From: Macrolepiota albuminosa
Lineage: Eukaryota > Basidiomycota > Agaricomycetes > Agaricales > Agaricaceae
Assembly (NCBI GenBank): GCA_027475525.1
Contig: JAMWFC010000051.1
Span: 695,205-759,204 of the forward strand
DNA length: 64,000 nt
Direction of reading: 5' to 3'
The notes beneath the pieces were generated by a model that saw only the letters and a program-made list of their open reading frames with translations, did no database searches and was not told the DNA's origin. The translations under genes were made by a program, and so were the position numbers. Below are positions 19,990 to 32,780 of this stretch, in pieces (positions within the stretch are counted from its first letter, which is position 1; the number at the start of each line of letters is the position of its first letter).

Positions 19990-21193
19990 CTACATCTTTG
20001 GAATGTCAACACCTCTATACGTTAGCATCTGGCTTCTCATGCGTTCGATTTGGCCCGGCGTGAATTCAGTCATGCAGCTATCATAGGAATAGTCCATGAA
20101 GTTGTCTACATGACACACGTCAGAAAATCTTCCAAAGAGACAGTGCGACTGTAGAGTAAAATCTCACGTATGGGGTCTGGACCGTCTTTTGGGCAGGTGT
20201 CCCGTCCAATGGGACAGCCGTACGCAGCACTTGCCTCTGGCGGGGTATCGTCGACGTAGTCGCCCTTGCCTGAGCATCCGTCTTGGAATGTGTGGTAAAG
20301 ACCGGCCCAATGGCCCGTTTCGTGAGTCAAGGTCTATTCAGCAGGTCAGTCCAGCATGTTCTCCAGAGCTTCTCTACCCTTACCTGTCCAAGGTTGTATA
20401 GTTCAGCTCCTCCACCAGGTAAGGTGGAATACAGGATGACTAGAATAGAGCATCAAGTTTTCCTGTATCAGGATGCATCTAGGTCCTGAACAAAATACAG
20501 ATTCATACCAACACCATCGTCTATCTTGTTTTTCTCATAACTCCTCGGGAATGTAGCGTATCCCAATAAACCTTCACTATCCTGTGGTTCAAACCTAAAT
20601 GACTCTCATGAGTCACTTGTCGCACTCATCATTAGCAACATCTCCTACCCGACAGTGTACACATTGAGATCGGCAGCTCCTCCGCGGCGAAGGGACTTTT
20701 TCATCTCGGTCTGGAAGCTGTTAGTGGGACCCACCTTGTTGAACCAATCCTTATTGACAGTGTACGTGGTATTGACCAAAGTGAAGTTGATTCCCGCGGT
20801 CATATAAGCCTGATTCAAAACTCTCATCTGCGCCTCGGTCTGGTTCGGGCTATGGAAAGCGTCAACGGCCTCGCCGTCCAAAGCAGGATGGAGGCTTGTA
20901 CAAGATGTATCCAACAGCAGGATCCTCGCTCTTAGCTTTCACGATATGATGGAAATAGACGTTGATCACCGCCGGCCTGCCGCCGTAGAAAGTCTCCGGG
21001 GTAAGCTTATGCTCCTGGAAATGAGCTTCCGCAGCGATGACCTGAGCTTCGGATGGCGTTGACCCGCATTTCCTTCGCCAAAGTTTAGTCACAAAGCTGT
21101 CGAAAGTCATCGATTAAGTACTCGCCTGGCAGCACTCTGTTTGAAAGCGAATATAATCCCAAGAAAGAGTACAAAATTAATAGAGATGAACAT
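19990..21193 (-). CDS. Secreted zinc metalloprotease, M43 (pappalysin-like) family, copy 1
   Basis: Seven exons. Exon 1 (21193-21126) encodes a signal peptide ([17 protein letters not shown]) and is followed by an apparent GC-AG intron (GCGAGT ... AAG) that restores the phase into [18 protein letters not shown]. Next come [72 protein letters not shown] and [15 protein letters not shown]. Then comes the zinc site [13 protein letters not shown] (HExxHxxGxxH) followed by [11 protein letters not shown], and the Met-turn region [14 protein letters not shown]. All catalytic elements are present, so an active secreted endopeptidase is expected. It is the first of a minus-strand tandem group with 21717-22905 and a decayed relative further right. 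Confidence 0.9.
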
Positions 21194-21716
21194 TCTACGG
21201 GAGACCACAAATGCTTAGAGGCTGAGAGTGTGGTTGTTTCGTTTCATTTTGCCTGCAAAGCAGTCTTTTGTACTAACTCATGTACAGAAGGAGAAGCCTT
21301 GTCACCAGAGAAGGGACTTACCAAGTAGTGTAGCATATGGTAGAAGGGGACTTCGTTGACCCTCTTTGGTTAGACTACAGTCGATTTGTTGAATAGTATT
21401 TCTCAAAGGATTGTTGTTACCAAAGCTGGCGCCACATCACCCAAGCAAAGAATCGGATGATGACCGACAGATCCCGTGGCCTTGCAGCCTCGTGAGACGT
21501 CGTCCTTCGAAGCCAACGCTAGAATTCTGATAGTAGGCTCTAGCAAATGACTGTCCAGTGAGCACGGAGAAGAATCTTCATTGATCAACTATCTCTTTTG
21601 CTCGAAAAGAATGAACCTTGCATAAGATGCACTTGCGCATGGTTCGAAGAAGATTACATACGCCCACATTGTCTCCCCTATCCCACATATCAATGGGTTG
21701 TCTTCAAAGGCTCTGA
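21194..21716. other. Intergenic, between the two M43 genes
   Basis: 523 bp holding the promoter of copy 1 and the 3' flank of copy 2. No coding feature seen. Confidence 0.6.
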
Positions 21717-22905
21717 TCACAGCTTGGGAATTGTGCAATTCCGGTAGGTGGCCATTTGTTCTCGCATACGTTGTACTTGACCATGGGTAAACTCGGTCAT
21801 GCAAGAATCGTAGGTATAGTCCATATAGTTGTCTGGTAAGGAAGATAGACAGAAGAGACAGGCAATAGAACGAGGATGAGCTTACGGATAGGGTCTTTGC
21901 CGCCGCCAGGGCAGGTATCCCGTCCTTCGGGGCATCCGAAAGCAGGTTCACCCTCTGCAGGTGTATCTTCGACGTAATCACCATTCCCGTCACATCCGCC
22001 TTGAAAAGTATGGAAAAGCCCAACCCAGTGACCAACTTCGTGAGTCAATGTCTGCAAGCACGTAGCTCATAACTTTCTTAAAGCATATGAAGAACAATGT
22101 ACATACATGTCCAAGATTGTAGTTTGTCTCTCTTCCACCAGGTAAGACTCTGAGATTGATAACTAGAAATGGCACCTAGAACAGTGTTTTCCGATTAGAG
22201 ATGGAGAAACACGTACCGACACCATCATCTTTTGGATCTTTGGAGTAACTTGATGGAAATGTGGAGTACCCTAACAGTCCGTCCCAATCCAGGGTATTAA
22301 AACTTGAAAAAAGACAAAACCGCGTTGGTTTTTATGGAGATAGATGAGGACTTTCCTACCCAACAGTATACACGTTCAAGTCTGCGGCACTTCCTGAGCG
22401 AAGTGCATTCTTCATCTCCGTCTGTTCTGAGTTTCCAGGTCCAACCAAGTTGAACCAGGTCTGATTGACAGTGCGCGTGGTCCTCTTCAGAACAAAGGTA
22501 ATACCCGAGCGTGAGTATGCCTTGTTCAAAACCTTGATCTGCGCCTCTATTTGACTGTTACTGCCAATCCGTATGGGTTGCGAGCTTGACTGACGAAGTT
22601 TGGGCAAAGACCTACGGGACATTGCCCCCGGCAACAGTTTTGTTCTTGCTAACGACATGAAAATTGATATTAATCACTGCCTTTCGCGCAGAAGACGAGA
22701 CATCGCTGGGAATGATTTTGTTGGCTTGGAAGTGATTCTCCGCTGCCAAAATCTCGGCATCCGACAATTCAGTTCCGCAAGTTCTGAGGGACTTGGTTCA
22801 CTGATCATTTGGTGGAGGTATAACCAAACGCACATGCCTTGCATTTGCAAGCCCGATCAAGGTAAAGCTGACCAGCAGAAGGGCGACTCTGACAAAGGGT
22901 AACAT
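21717..22905 (-). CDS. Secreted zinc metalloprotease, M43 family, copy 2
   Basis: Starts at ATG 22905 with signal peptide [18 protein letters not shown]. Read straight through, the frame meets a TGA shortly after PPPND. A GC-AG intron (GCATGT ... CTCAG, 54 nt) removes it and joins [15 protein letters not shown], at the same position and phase as in copy 1. Further blocks are [60 protein letters not shown], the zinc site [29 protein letters not shown] and [14 protein letters not shown], ending TIPKL. The gene appears intact. A TATA box lies 77 bp upstream. It diverges clearly from copy 1, so the duplication is old. Confidence 0.88.
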
Positions 22906-22981
22906 GTTACCTCTGGCAGTAGCGGAAGTGTCCGCCCACAAGGATTGAGAGATGCTTTATCCTTCTCTGAGAACCTGTCTC

Positions 22982-22987
22982 TTTATA
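22982..22987 (-). promoter_or_regulatory. TATA box of M43 copy 2
   Basis: TATAAA on minus in the context GGGTATAAAGAG, 77 bp before the ATG at 22905. Confidence 0.45.
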
Positions 22988-23530
22988 CCCTTAAAAATGA
23001 GTTGCCGAAAGTTACCAAGTAAGTAAAGTCCTCGTTTTACGGGACAGCACCACGAAGGATACAACCGGATAGCAGATCCTGCCAACAAGCACGCGGACAT
23101 TCAGAGCGGATCGAGCTTGGTAACTTGCACTAGAATAACTCAAGTAATTTCGAATACGGCAGGTGATGTAATGACGGGACCATTCCACGGAAGACCTGTG
23201 TCCAGTTCGAGGGCAAAACGTAAGGCGATGATCAGAATCGGCATGGACGAGTCAGATTAACATCGAATTCTAGAAAGACGTTTGCAGTAGATTGACGAGT
23301 GACTGGATCTTGTAGGAAGCCGAATAAATGTCGCTCGTGACAATTTCTAGAAAATAAGGAGTATGATGACTAGCCGAGTTCCCCATACCCAAGGGACTGA
23401 CTATCTGCGGCAATAGAGAAGAAGCCTGTGTGGCGCGTTTAACCCAATTACTGAAATTAACAAAAGAAGCCATAGAGGTCGCATGTAAACTTGTGAGAAT
23501 GGTCTGACGTCGGCGTCTGGAGTCTTAAGG

Positions 23531-24188
23531 TTACCGGCATTCAGACAGATGATGTTTAAAGGGTATTTGATACACTGAAACAAAGCTTGCCAATGCAGCG
23601 TTTGGAATGACACGACGGTATGTGACCTCAGAGTGGGGCATAGCTGGAGGGGTGAAGGTCGAGCAACCGAGGAAAGCAGAACCGGGACGAGGTAAAACCT
23701 GGGAGTTCACATAAACTTTGATCAAAAAATGCTTCAAGTTATTTAGTATCACAGTGTTGACGTTGACGTTGGCGGTGACACCCTGGCGGCGAGCGTTCCT
23801 CATAGACGTCTGCCGCGAAAACTAATCATGCGGACAGTGTTTAATAGTACATGCCTTGTTGGTAATTTGATCGTTGACCTGGGAGTTTCTGTCGGAGGTC
23901 ATCGTTGACAATATGTAATAACCAATATGATGAGCTAGGACGCACGGTGACCCAAGCGGCATCCTTACCAACAGCATAGAAGTAGACCTGAAGAAGAGCA
24001 TTAAGTATAGGCCCTTTTAACAATGGTCCAGAAAGTGCATTACTCTGCAGCAGCGGCAGCCTGTTTCTCAGGAGCTTCAACCCTTGTTGAAGAACAATGG
24101 TCCTTCCATTGGGGCACCCTCCTGTAGATATCAATATACTCATAACTTCTTCGGCGGAGGAACCATCCAACAAGTCTTCCGGGGCCAT
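23531..24188 (-). pseudogene. Decayed M43 metalloprotease relative
   Basis: Fragments in shifting minus-strand frames recall the two intact genes: SSAEEVMSI (compare SEAQVIAAE), VYFYAVGKDA (compare VYFHHIVKA), MRNARRQGVTANVNVNTV (compare [18 protein letters not shown]) and GSAFLGCSTFTPP (compare [13 protein letters not shown]). The order is right, but stops and frame changes intervene. No HExxH zinc motif is found in the stretch where it should lie. A very divergent living gene is possible but less likely. About 23000-23500 also has short open minus frames of unknown nature. Confidence 0.4.
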
Positions 24189-24874
24189 TAAAGAACTGCA
24201 ATCAGGAAGAAATACTTATGCATTCATTTCAACTTCACGAGGACGGGGGTCGCGAGCAGAAGAGTAAATATTACACGACTTGTGTCTTTCTATCGTTCAA
24301 AATCACAGGCTCTGATGCCTTGAGGAAAGGGGATAGATACGACACCAGGACAGACACGTATTCAATTTTGCATGCGATGGCTTCAAAAGACAACAGCGAG
24401 ATTGTATTGCTATCGAGAATAGAATTACAACTACCTGAGCTCAAGTCAAGATATGAAGTTTTTCCGCTCAGTTTCCACTTCCTGCTCGTTTTATTCCTGA
24501 TTGCGAGAACCATTCACGAAATTTGCACCACTCTCGTGAAACCTATCTGTCATCGCATGAATGATGTTACCTACGGATATCCTCTTGAAGTATACACCAG
24601 GCGCCATTGAAACGGTTGCAGCTCAAGCACGTTGACGGCTGCATGTCGACTGCATGAGAATGAATACGTAAAATCATTGTTTCCGAGATAGCACCTCGTT
24701 GGATTCTCGGCACGTGATTACGGGTTCTCAAATTCACGTGTTCACGTCTGCCCATTACCGAAGTCCTCCTTCTGTCCTTCACGCCCTTTCTCGTCTAGTT
24801 TTTGTACCTTTTTTCTCTTTCAGAGGGGCATAAGATCGGGGTTTGAAGATACCCTTGAGCGTCAGCATCAAATA
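24189..24874. other. Intergenic upstream of the ACBP gene
   Basis: 686 bp. A 130-codon plus frame near 24218 has no recognisable features. The last 70 bp are pyrimidine-rich, as in fungal core promoters. Confidence 0.5.
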
Positions 24875-26481
24875 ATGGCGTCTTCTGAAGTAATTGACGC
24901 TCAATTTAATCGTGCTGTGGAGATTGTCCAGAGTTTGCCAAAGACTGGCCCAATTCAAACAGATTATGAAGAAAAATTGACTATGTATAGGTGGGTACTA
25001 CAACTATCCTGTAGCTCGAGCAAGTTTTTATCATGATATCTGCAGTTTGTTCAAGCAGGGTGTGTCTCGAACTGGTGGCGTGACTACTTTCTAAAAGTTG
25101 GAATAGCTACTGTTGGTAATGTCAAGGCACCACGTCCAGGAATATGGGATATGCTAGGGCGTGCTAAGTGGTATGTTAAAGATTTCTCGTCACTTGCAAT
25201 CATTGATCGAATGCAGGGATGCATGGGCCAAGCATCGTGATTTAGACCCGCTGGAAGCCAAATGGTTATACGTTGATGCTTTATTGAAGGCACGTAACAA
25301 ATCAATGCTTGAATTCCTTCTGTGACATTTGACTGTAGGTGCTTCGAAAGTACTCTGACAAGACCATGGCAATGACTTTGGTGCAAGAGCTAGAAAACTA
25401 CGGAGACTTTACACATCTCTCATCTAGTCGTAGGTATCAAAGCATGGTTTCTGGATTGTTTTTGCTCAATTGTATGGCAGACTCCCGTTTTCGGGCTGCG
25501 GATTCTGATACCTCGGGTTCTACGGTTTCCGATGACGAAGAACCTTCTCATCCTCCCCGCAATCTTCTTAGACCGAGAGAAAGTCAGTTAATCGGCCATG
25601 AGGGCGATGTCTCTGAAGGTGACGATGAAGCTCGGGACCTTCCTGTTGTGGTTGAGCACGAGCGAGCCATGTCTCAATCACACTCAAACCGACCGTCATC
25701 TTCCCTATCTTCCCACAGGTATCGCACGCCCCTGGCCACGTCTGTTGTCGTTTCGCCGCCACCAATACACGGTATTCCTTCTTCCCAACCTCGACCGGAT
25801 TTTGCAACACCCTCTGCTTTTGCAGATCCTTCACCCATCTCGTCTCCTTCTAATCCAACCATGAGCTCATACGTCGGTATATCCGATCCCTCTCGTGCAG
25901 AAGCTGCAACTCCCACGCGAACGCCTTCGTATACTCCTCATAGACCATACCGTGGACCTCAACAGCCTCTTGCACCATTCGGCTCCATGCGACCTGCTTC
26001 AGACGCAACCTTGGAGCGCGCGATCGAAAATGTACAAGTCCATCTTGCGGCTTTGACTGAGAGGATTGATTCCTTGGAAACTAGCTTATCAGTATCTCGA
26101 TCGAACACTTCCCTGACCCTGAGGCATCTAGGCTCCTCTCCCAGAGGGCGACACAGCCCTCATGAAGGTCATGGACCTTGCTGGGACCGTGACGACTTGG
26201 GCATGTGGTCCCTTGTCGTGAATCCTCTTGCGCGTGTTTTAGATAAAATGCGGGATCTCGCGACATTTTTTGCGAGGAACGAGGATCGGTCGCCGACACG
26301 TATGATTATCAGGCGATTATGCTTGGACGTCTCGTTTCTGGTGTGCGTGTTGGCAGTAGTCAGACTTTTGTGGAAAAGAAGCGGGGTCAGAAGACGAGAA
26401 GTACACATTGCCCTCAGAGTGCTATGGCATGCAATCCTGGGCGCAAAGCCGGATCGAGTTATGATTGATCAAGGCGTGTAG
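24875..26481 (+). CDS. Acyl-CoA-binding protein with C-terminal membrane anchor (Atg37/ACBD5-like)
   Basis: Exon 1 (24875-24990) begins MASSEVIDAQFNRAVEIVQ. Exon 2 is a 14-nt microexon (25046-25059), then exon 3 starts at 25107, so the join reads YSLFKQATVGNVKAPRPG. WDMLGRAKWDAWAKH and LEAKWLYVDALLK complete the ACBP domain, and a GC-AG intron follows (AAG|GCACGT) before VLRKYSDKT. The large last exon is Ser/Pro-rich, with a coiled-coil-like helix (ENVQVHLAALTERIDSLETS) and one hydrophobic segment near the C-terminus (LDVSFLVCVLAVVRLLW). ACBP domain, coiled coil and tail anchor in this order match Atg37/ACBD5, peroxisomal proteins that bind acyl-CoA and act in pexophagy or ER tethering. Localisation is inferred. 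Confidence 0.82.
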
Positions 26482-26649
26482 GCAGATTTTACTTACCCCC
26501 CGGAGACGGTTACTGCATAACAGTGGAACGTACCGATTTACCCAGGAAACGATTCGACGGATAGCGTCACTGTTTATGCTACTTGACATACATACATACA
26601 ATTTGCTGCCATGTATACCTAATAAACCACCTTTGCGCCTTTGTTTCCG

Positions 26650-28685
<2,036 letters not shown>

Positions 28686-28914
28686 GATGTGAAAGTGGAA
28701 GTGAGAGTGAAAGTTACAAGTACGTGTGTGGGAAAACGAAAGACACAAACTTTCGGAAAACCGGACGGACGGACGGACCACGCGGGGGATGGCGCGTGGA
28801 CGCGTCAAATCAGAAGGAGGCATTTTCACACATCAAACCTAGGCCTCGCGATCGTGGGCATTTCACACACACCGATAACAAGACGCTTCGAAAGCGGATC
28901 AACCTAAGGTAGCT

Positions 28915-29068
28915 CATGGCTCGGACCGCTACATCACATGACTTCCATGAGCAAATTACAATATTGGTATTCTGCGAGGGACTGGCCTCGGCATGGCTCG
29001 GACCGCTACATCACATGACTTCCATGAGCAAATTACAATATTGGTATTCTGCGAGGGACTGGCCTCGG
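28915..29068. repeat. Exact 77-bp tandem duplication, intergenic
   Basis: Copies 28915-28991 and 28992-29068, outside any gene. Confidence 0.95.
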
Positions 29069-30081
29069 AGAGCTGAGGTTTTAGTGGGTATACGTGACCC
29101 AAACCCCCGGAGGGCTGAACACATACCCGACGGATAACACGGACTCCCACACTACTCCACACCAGGAGTGTGCATAAAGCATTTCCTCAGGGTGGACGCC
29201 GTAAGTAGATAAGATATCTACTTAACAGCGGGTAAGATGAACTAACCCCGTAAAGGGCACTGTTGTTAGTTGTTGAATGCTATTTAGAAGATAACGCTCC
29301 TCCAAAAAAAAAATATTGGTATTCTGACTCAACTAGATTTTGTGCAAATCAACTCCAATAAATCCTTGAGATAAACAATTAAGAAGGGTTGTGTCTGAGC
29401 CTGATTTTGAGATTTGAGTGTGTAGAGGACGAAATATCTTTTGTGGATACAACGGATGCTCTTATCCAGACCTACGTGATGTACATCCATTCAAAAACAT
29501 AAACACACGCTCCGCCGCATAGCCCGCTATGTACTTGTATCTACATAAAAAAGTAAACTTTAAATAGGAGCCAATAGACACAAATGACTGAAACGAGACG
29601 AAGAAAAAGGTGGCATAAGGGATTGCTTAGAACGTTTGCTGAAAAACACGCATGGTCGCATGGCCTGAAACAAATTTGCCGAGACAATACGCGCGCCCAA
29701 ATCAACGACGTCAGAAAAAAAAAAAACAAACCAACGACCACCACCAAAAAACCCATGAGTTATTCTCCAAGCACGTCGATGCGCCTCCAAAACCAGCCAG
29801 CAAGCAAGCAAGAGCAAAGGCATGTGCATGGGTATAGATCAGGAGACAGAAGAGTACAACACAGCATAGAGCATAATTCGTCAGTACACACAACACACAA
29901 CACAACATACAACTACGTAGGACAGGACAGAGGACAGAGGACAGAGGACGGGGGGGACAACAAAAAGAACGGACGGAGCCGAACGAATAACATTCGGTCC
30001 AAAAACGCGTAAAAAAAAAAAAAAGAAAGAAAGAAAAATAAAAAGAACCAACGCCTGCACCTCCCGGCTCACGGCTCACGC

Positions 30082-32520
30082 CTACTGCTGCCCCTTGAAC
30101 TCATTAAGAACCACGAGCGCCTCGACGAGTTTGCCACTCAACGCCTCCTGATCATCCAAAAGACGCAACAGCTCACTATTATCCATCTCCAAAAGCATAC
30201 CCGTGATCTTGCCCGCCAAATCCGGGTGTGTCCTAAAACCAAGACAGAGTAAGCAAAACGAAGAGGAGATATCAATTAGGAGGAGAACCAGAGAGAGAGA
30301 GGTACGTACTCGACGATCTTGAGATAGAGAACTTCACCGATCATCTGTTTTTGTTCCATCGGAGAGGCCGCAGCGAGCTGCTCGGGCGTGACAGTGGGCG
30401 CCTCAGGCGCCTGTGCCGGTGCCGTTTTTGTTCCATCGGAGAGGCCGCAGCGAGCTGCTCGGGCGTGACAGTGGGCGCCTCAGGCGCCTGTGCCGGTGCC
30501 TGTGCCGGCGCAGTGGCGGGGGGGGACGGGGACCGGAACGGACATGGGGACACCGGGAACGGGGACGGGGACGGGCGCAGACGCAAGCGCAGGCGCAGGC
30601 GCAGATGGCACAGCGACGCCGGGCGGGGGAGGACCGCGCGGGTTCGTCGGAGGAGCGGGGCCCCTCGGCTGCTGGGAGGGAGGGGGCACGCGTCCAGCGG
30701 CCCCGAGCGGCGGCGGCGGCGCGCGACCCTGTGGGACAGGGACCTGTGGACCCGGACCGCGCGGGGCACCGTTGACGGGAGGCGGGGCGCCGTTGGTGCG
30801 GGGCATGGGCATCGTGGGCTGGGTAGGCGACGAGCCGGGCCCGCCGCCGCGTGCAGCCGGCGGGCGCGGGGGACCGCGGTTGGGGTAGCCCGCTGGCGGC
30901 ATGCCGTATGGCTGTGGTGGGCCCTGGGGGTACCCCGGGACGGGCATGCCCGCGGGCGGGTAGCGCGCGCCCCGGGGAGGCATCATGCCTGGCTGGCCGT
31001 AGCCTACCATTCCGCGGCCCTGGGGAGGGTAGCCCGGGCCAGGAGGGTAGTACATGGGGCCGTTGATGAACCCGCCGACTGCGGCGGCGGCTTGCTGTGC
31101 GCGGATGTGGTTGCGCTGCGCAATCTGGCTCTCGAGCTGCTGCTTGCGGACCTCGCGACGCTGGGCCATGGAGACGTAGAGAGGCTTGGAGCCAATCATT
31201 TTGTTGTTCATCTCGGCGACGGCCTTGGTGGCCTCTTCGGGGGTGGTGAAGCAGACAAAGCCAAAGCCCTTGGAGATGTTTCGGTCGTCGCGCATGACCT
31301 TGGCGCTGGTGATGGTTCCAAAGGGCTCAAACTCGGCACGGAGCTTGTCGTCGTCAACGTCGTCGTCGAGGTTCTTGATGTAGAGGTTGACGCCCTGGTA
31401 CTTGTTGAGCTTTTCCATCCTGGCCTGTTCGTGTGCCCTGCGAAGCTCTTCTTCACGCTCGGCCTTTTTCTGGGCGCGAGAGACGAAGAGCTTCCGTCCG
31501 TTGTGCTCCGAGTCGTGAAGAGCCTCGACGGCCTGTTGGGCCTGTTCATGGGACTCGAAATTGACAAAACCAAAGCCCTTGCTGTTGCCTTGGTCGTCGA
31601 GGGTAAGGAGGGCAGAAGTGACGGTGCCAAAAGGGGTAAAGAGATCCTCAAACTGTTGCTGAGTGACGGAGGGGTCGAGGTTCTTGACGTAAAGGTTGGT
31701 GAAGTGTGCTTTTATTTCGTCGAGCTTGGACTGACGCTCCTATGGCGGGGGGGTTATTGGGGGAGGCCAAGGGCGGGGGAAAAAGACAAACCTTGCGAGA
31801 AACGTGGAGACCAACATAGACCTTTTTGTCGTTGAGAAGCATGCCATTGACGGCCTTGATGGCATGGTCTGCGGCCTCGGAGGTCTCGTAGTGAACGAAG
31901 CCATAGCCCTTTGAGCGGCCGTGCTCGTCGGTTGCGACCTTGCAGGAGAGGACGATTCCAAAGGCAGCAAAGGTGTCGTGGAGAGCCTTGTTGTCGATCT
32001 GGTCGTCGAGGTTCTTGATAAAGATGTTGCCCTGGCCGGTCTTGCGGAGAGCGGGGTCACGCTGGGACCACATGATGCGGCTGCCGAAAAATAAGGACAA
32101 GACTGGTGAGTATGAGAGGGGACAGACCAAGCACGGTTCTTGATCAAGGAGTAGTTGAGCTGCTCGAGGGCACGCTCGCCTGTGGGGCATGAGCGGGGAA
32201 AGGCGACAAGAGACAGGGACATACCGTCACTGGCATTGAGGTAGTTGACGTAGGCATAGCCCAAAGAGCGACGAGTGACTGCATCACGACAGACACGGAT
32301 GCTGGGATGATGATGAGAAAAGAAGAGGAGAAAGAGATGAAGCAAACCTGGCAACGGGGCCAATCATGTTGAAGATTTCAAAAAGCATGGCCTCTGTGAC
32401 TGAAGGATCGAGCTCGCCGACATAGAGAGAGGCAGAGGGGGCAGAGACGGGAGGAGGGTTGTAGGGGGCGGGGGAGACGTCAGGAGCAACAGAGGGGAGC
32501 TCGGGGGCAGGAGAAGACAT
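30082..32520 (-). CDS. PAB1: Polyadenylate-binding protein (Pab1)
   Basis: Binds poly(A) tails with four RRMs and recruits eIF4G and deadenylases through its MLLE (PABC) domain. It starts at ATG 32520 ([15 protein letters not shown]). RRM1 begins [20 protein letters not shown]2 has [16 protein letters not shown] and [13 protein letters not shown]3 has [16 protein letters not shown] and [13 protein letters not shown]4 has [16 protein letters not shown] and [11 protein letters not shown] long Pro/Gly/Met-rich linker follows, then [19 protein letters not shown] with LYLKIVE and [19 protein letters not shown] of the MLLE domain, ending FKGQQ. Two blemishes break the frame: a run of eight G at 30518-30525, where seven would keep the frame, and the 77-bp duplication 30347-30500. 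Both are probably sequence artefacts. It is divergent from the polyQ gene at 32690. Confidence 0.95.
30347..30500. repeat. Exact 77-bp tandem duplication in PAB1 before the MLLE domain
   Basis: Copies 30347-30423 and 30424-30500. Collapsing one restores [19 protein letters not shown], the start of the MLLE domain. Confidence 0.95.
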
Positions 32521-32689
32521 GTGTATTTCTAGGATTTTTTGGTCGTTACTGTGATCTGAGTTTTTGGGACTAGAAGATTAAATTTTTTTGTTAGAGAGCA
32601 AGTGGGTTGAGGAAAAGGACACTAGCACAGCCACGGGCAGCGTCGGAGCTGGAAAGGGAGGCAACTGGAAAAATTGCAGACTGGACAGC

Positions 32690-32749
32690 ATGAACAAGAA
32701 TCCGTTTGTGCCGCAGACAGCGCCCCCGGACTACGCGGCCTACTGGGCG

Positions 32750-32780
<31 letters not shown>

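Noticed and set aside
24218..24610. 130-codon plus frame upstream of the ACBP gene
   Set aside because: No domain, no splice context, and it occupies the promoter region.
29230..29270. GCCCTTTAC on minus considered as a U5 snRNA loop
   Set aside because: The U5 loop is GCCTTTTAC; the match is imperfect and the flanking stem and Sm site are not evident.
29541..30079. Overlapping frames on both strands near the PAB1 3' flank
   Set aside because: A- and T-rich simple sequence and microsatellite; no protein-like features.
30351..31835. 494-codon plus-strand open frame opposite PAB1
   Set aside because: GC-rich antisense of the Pro-rich linker and RRM exons; the minus strand encodes four clear RRMs.
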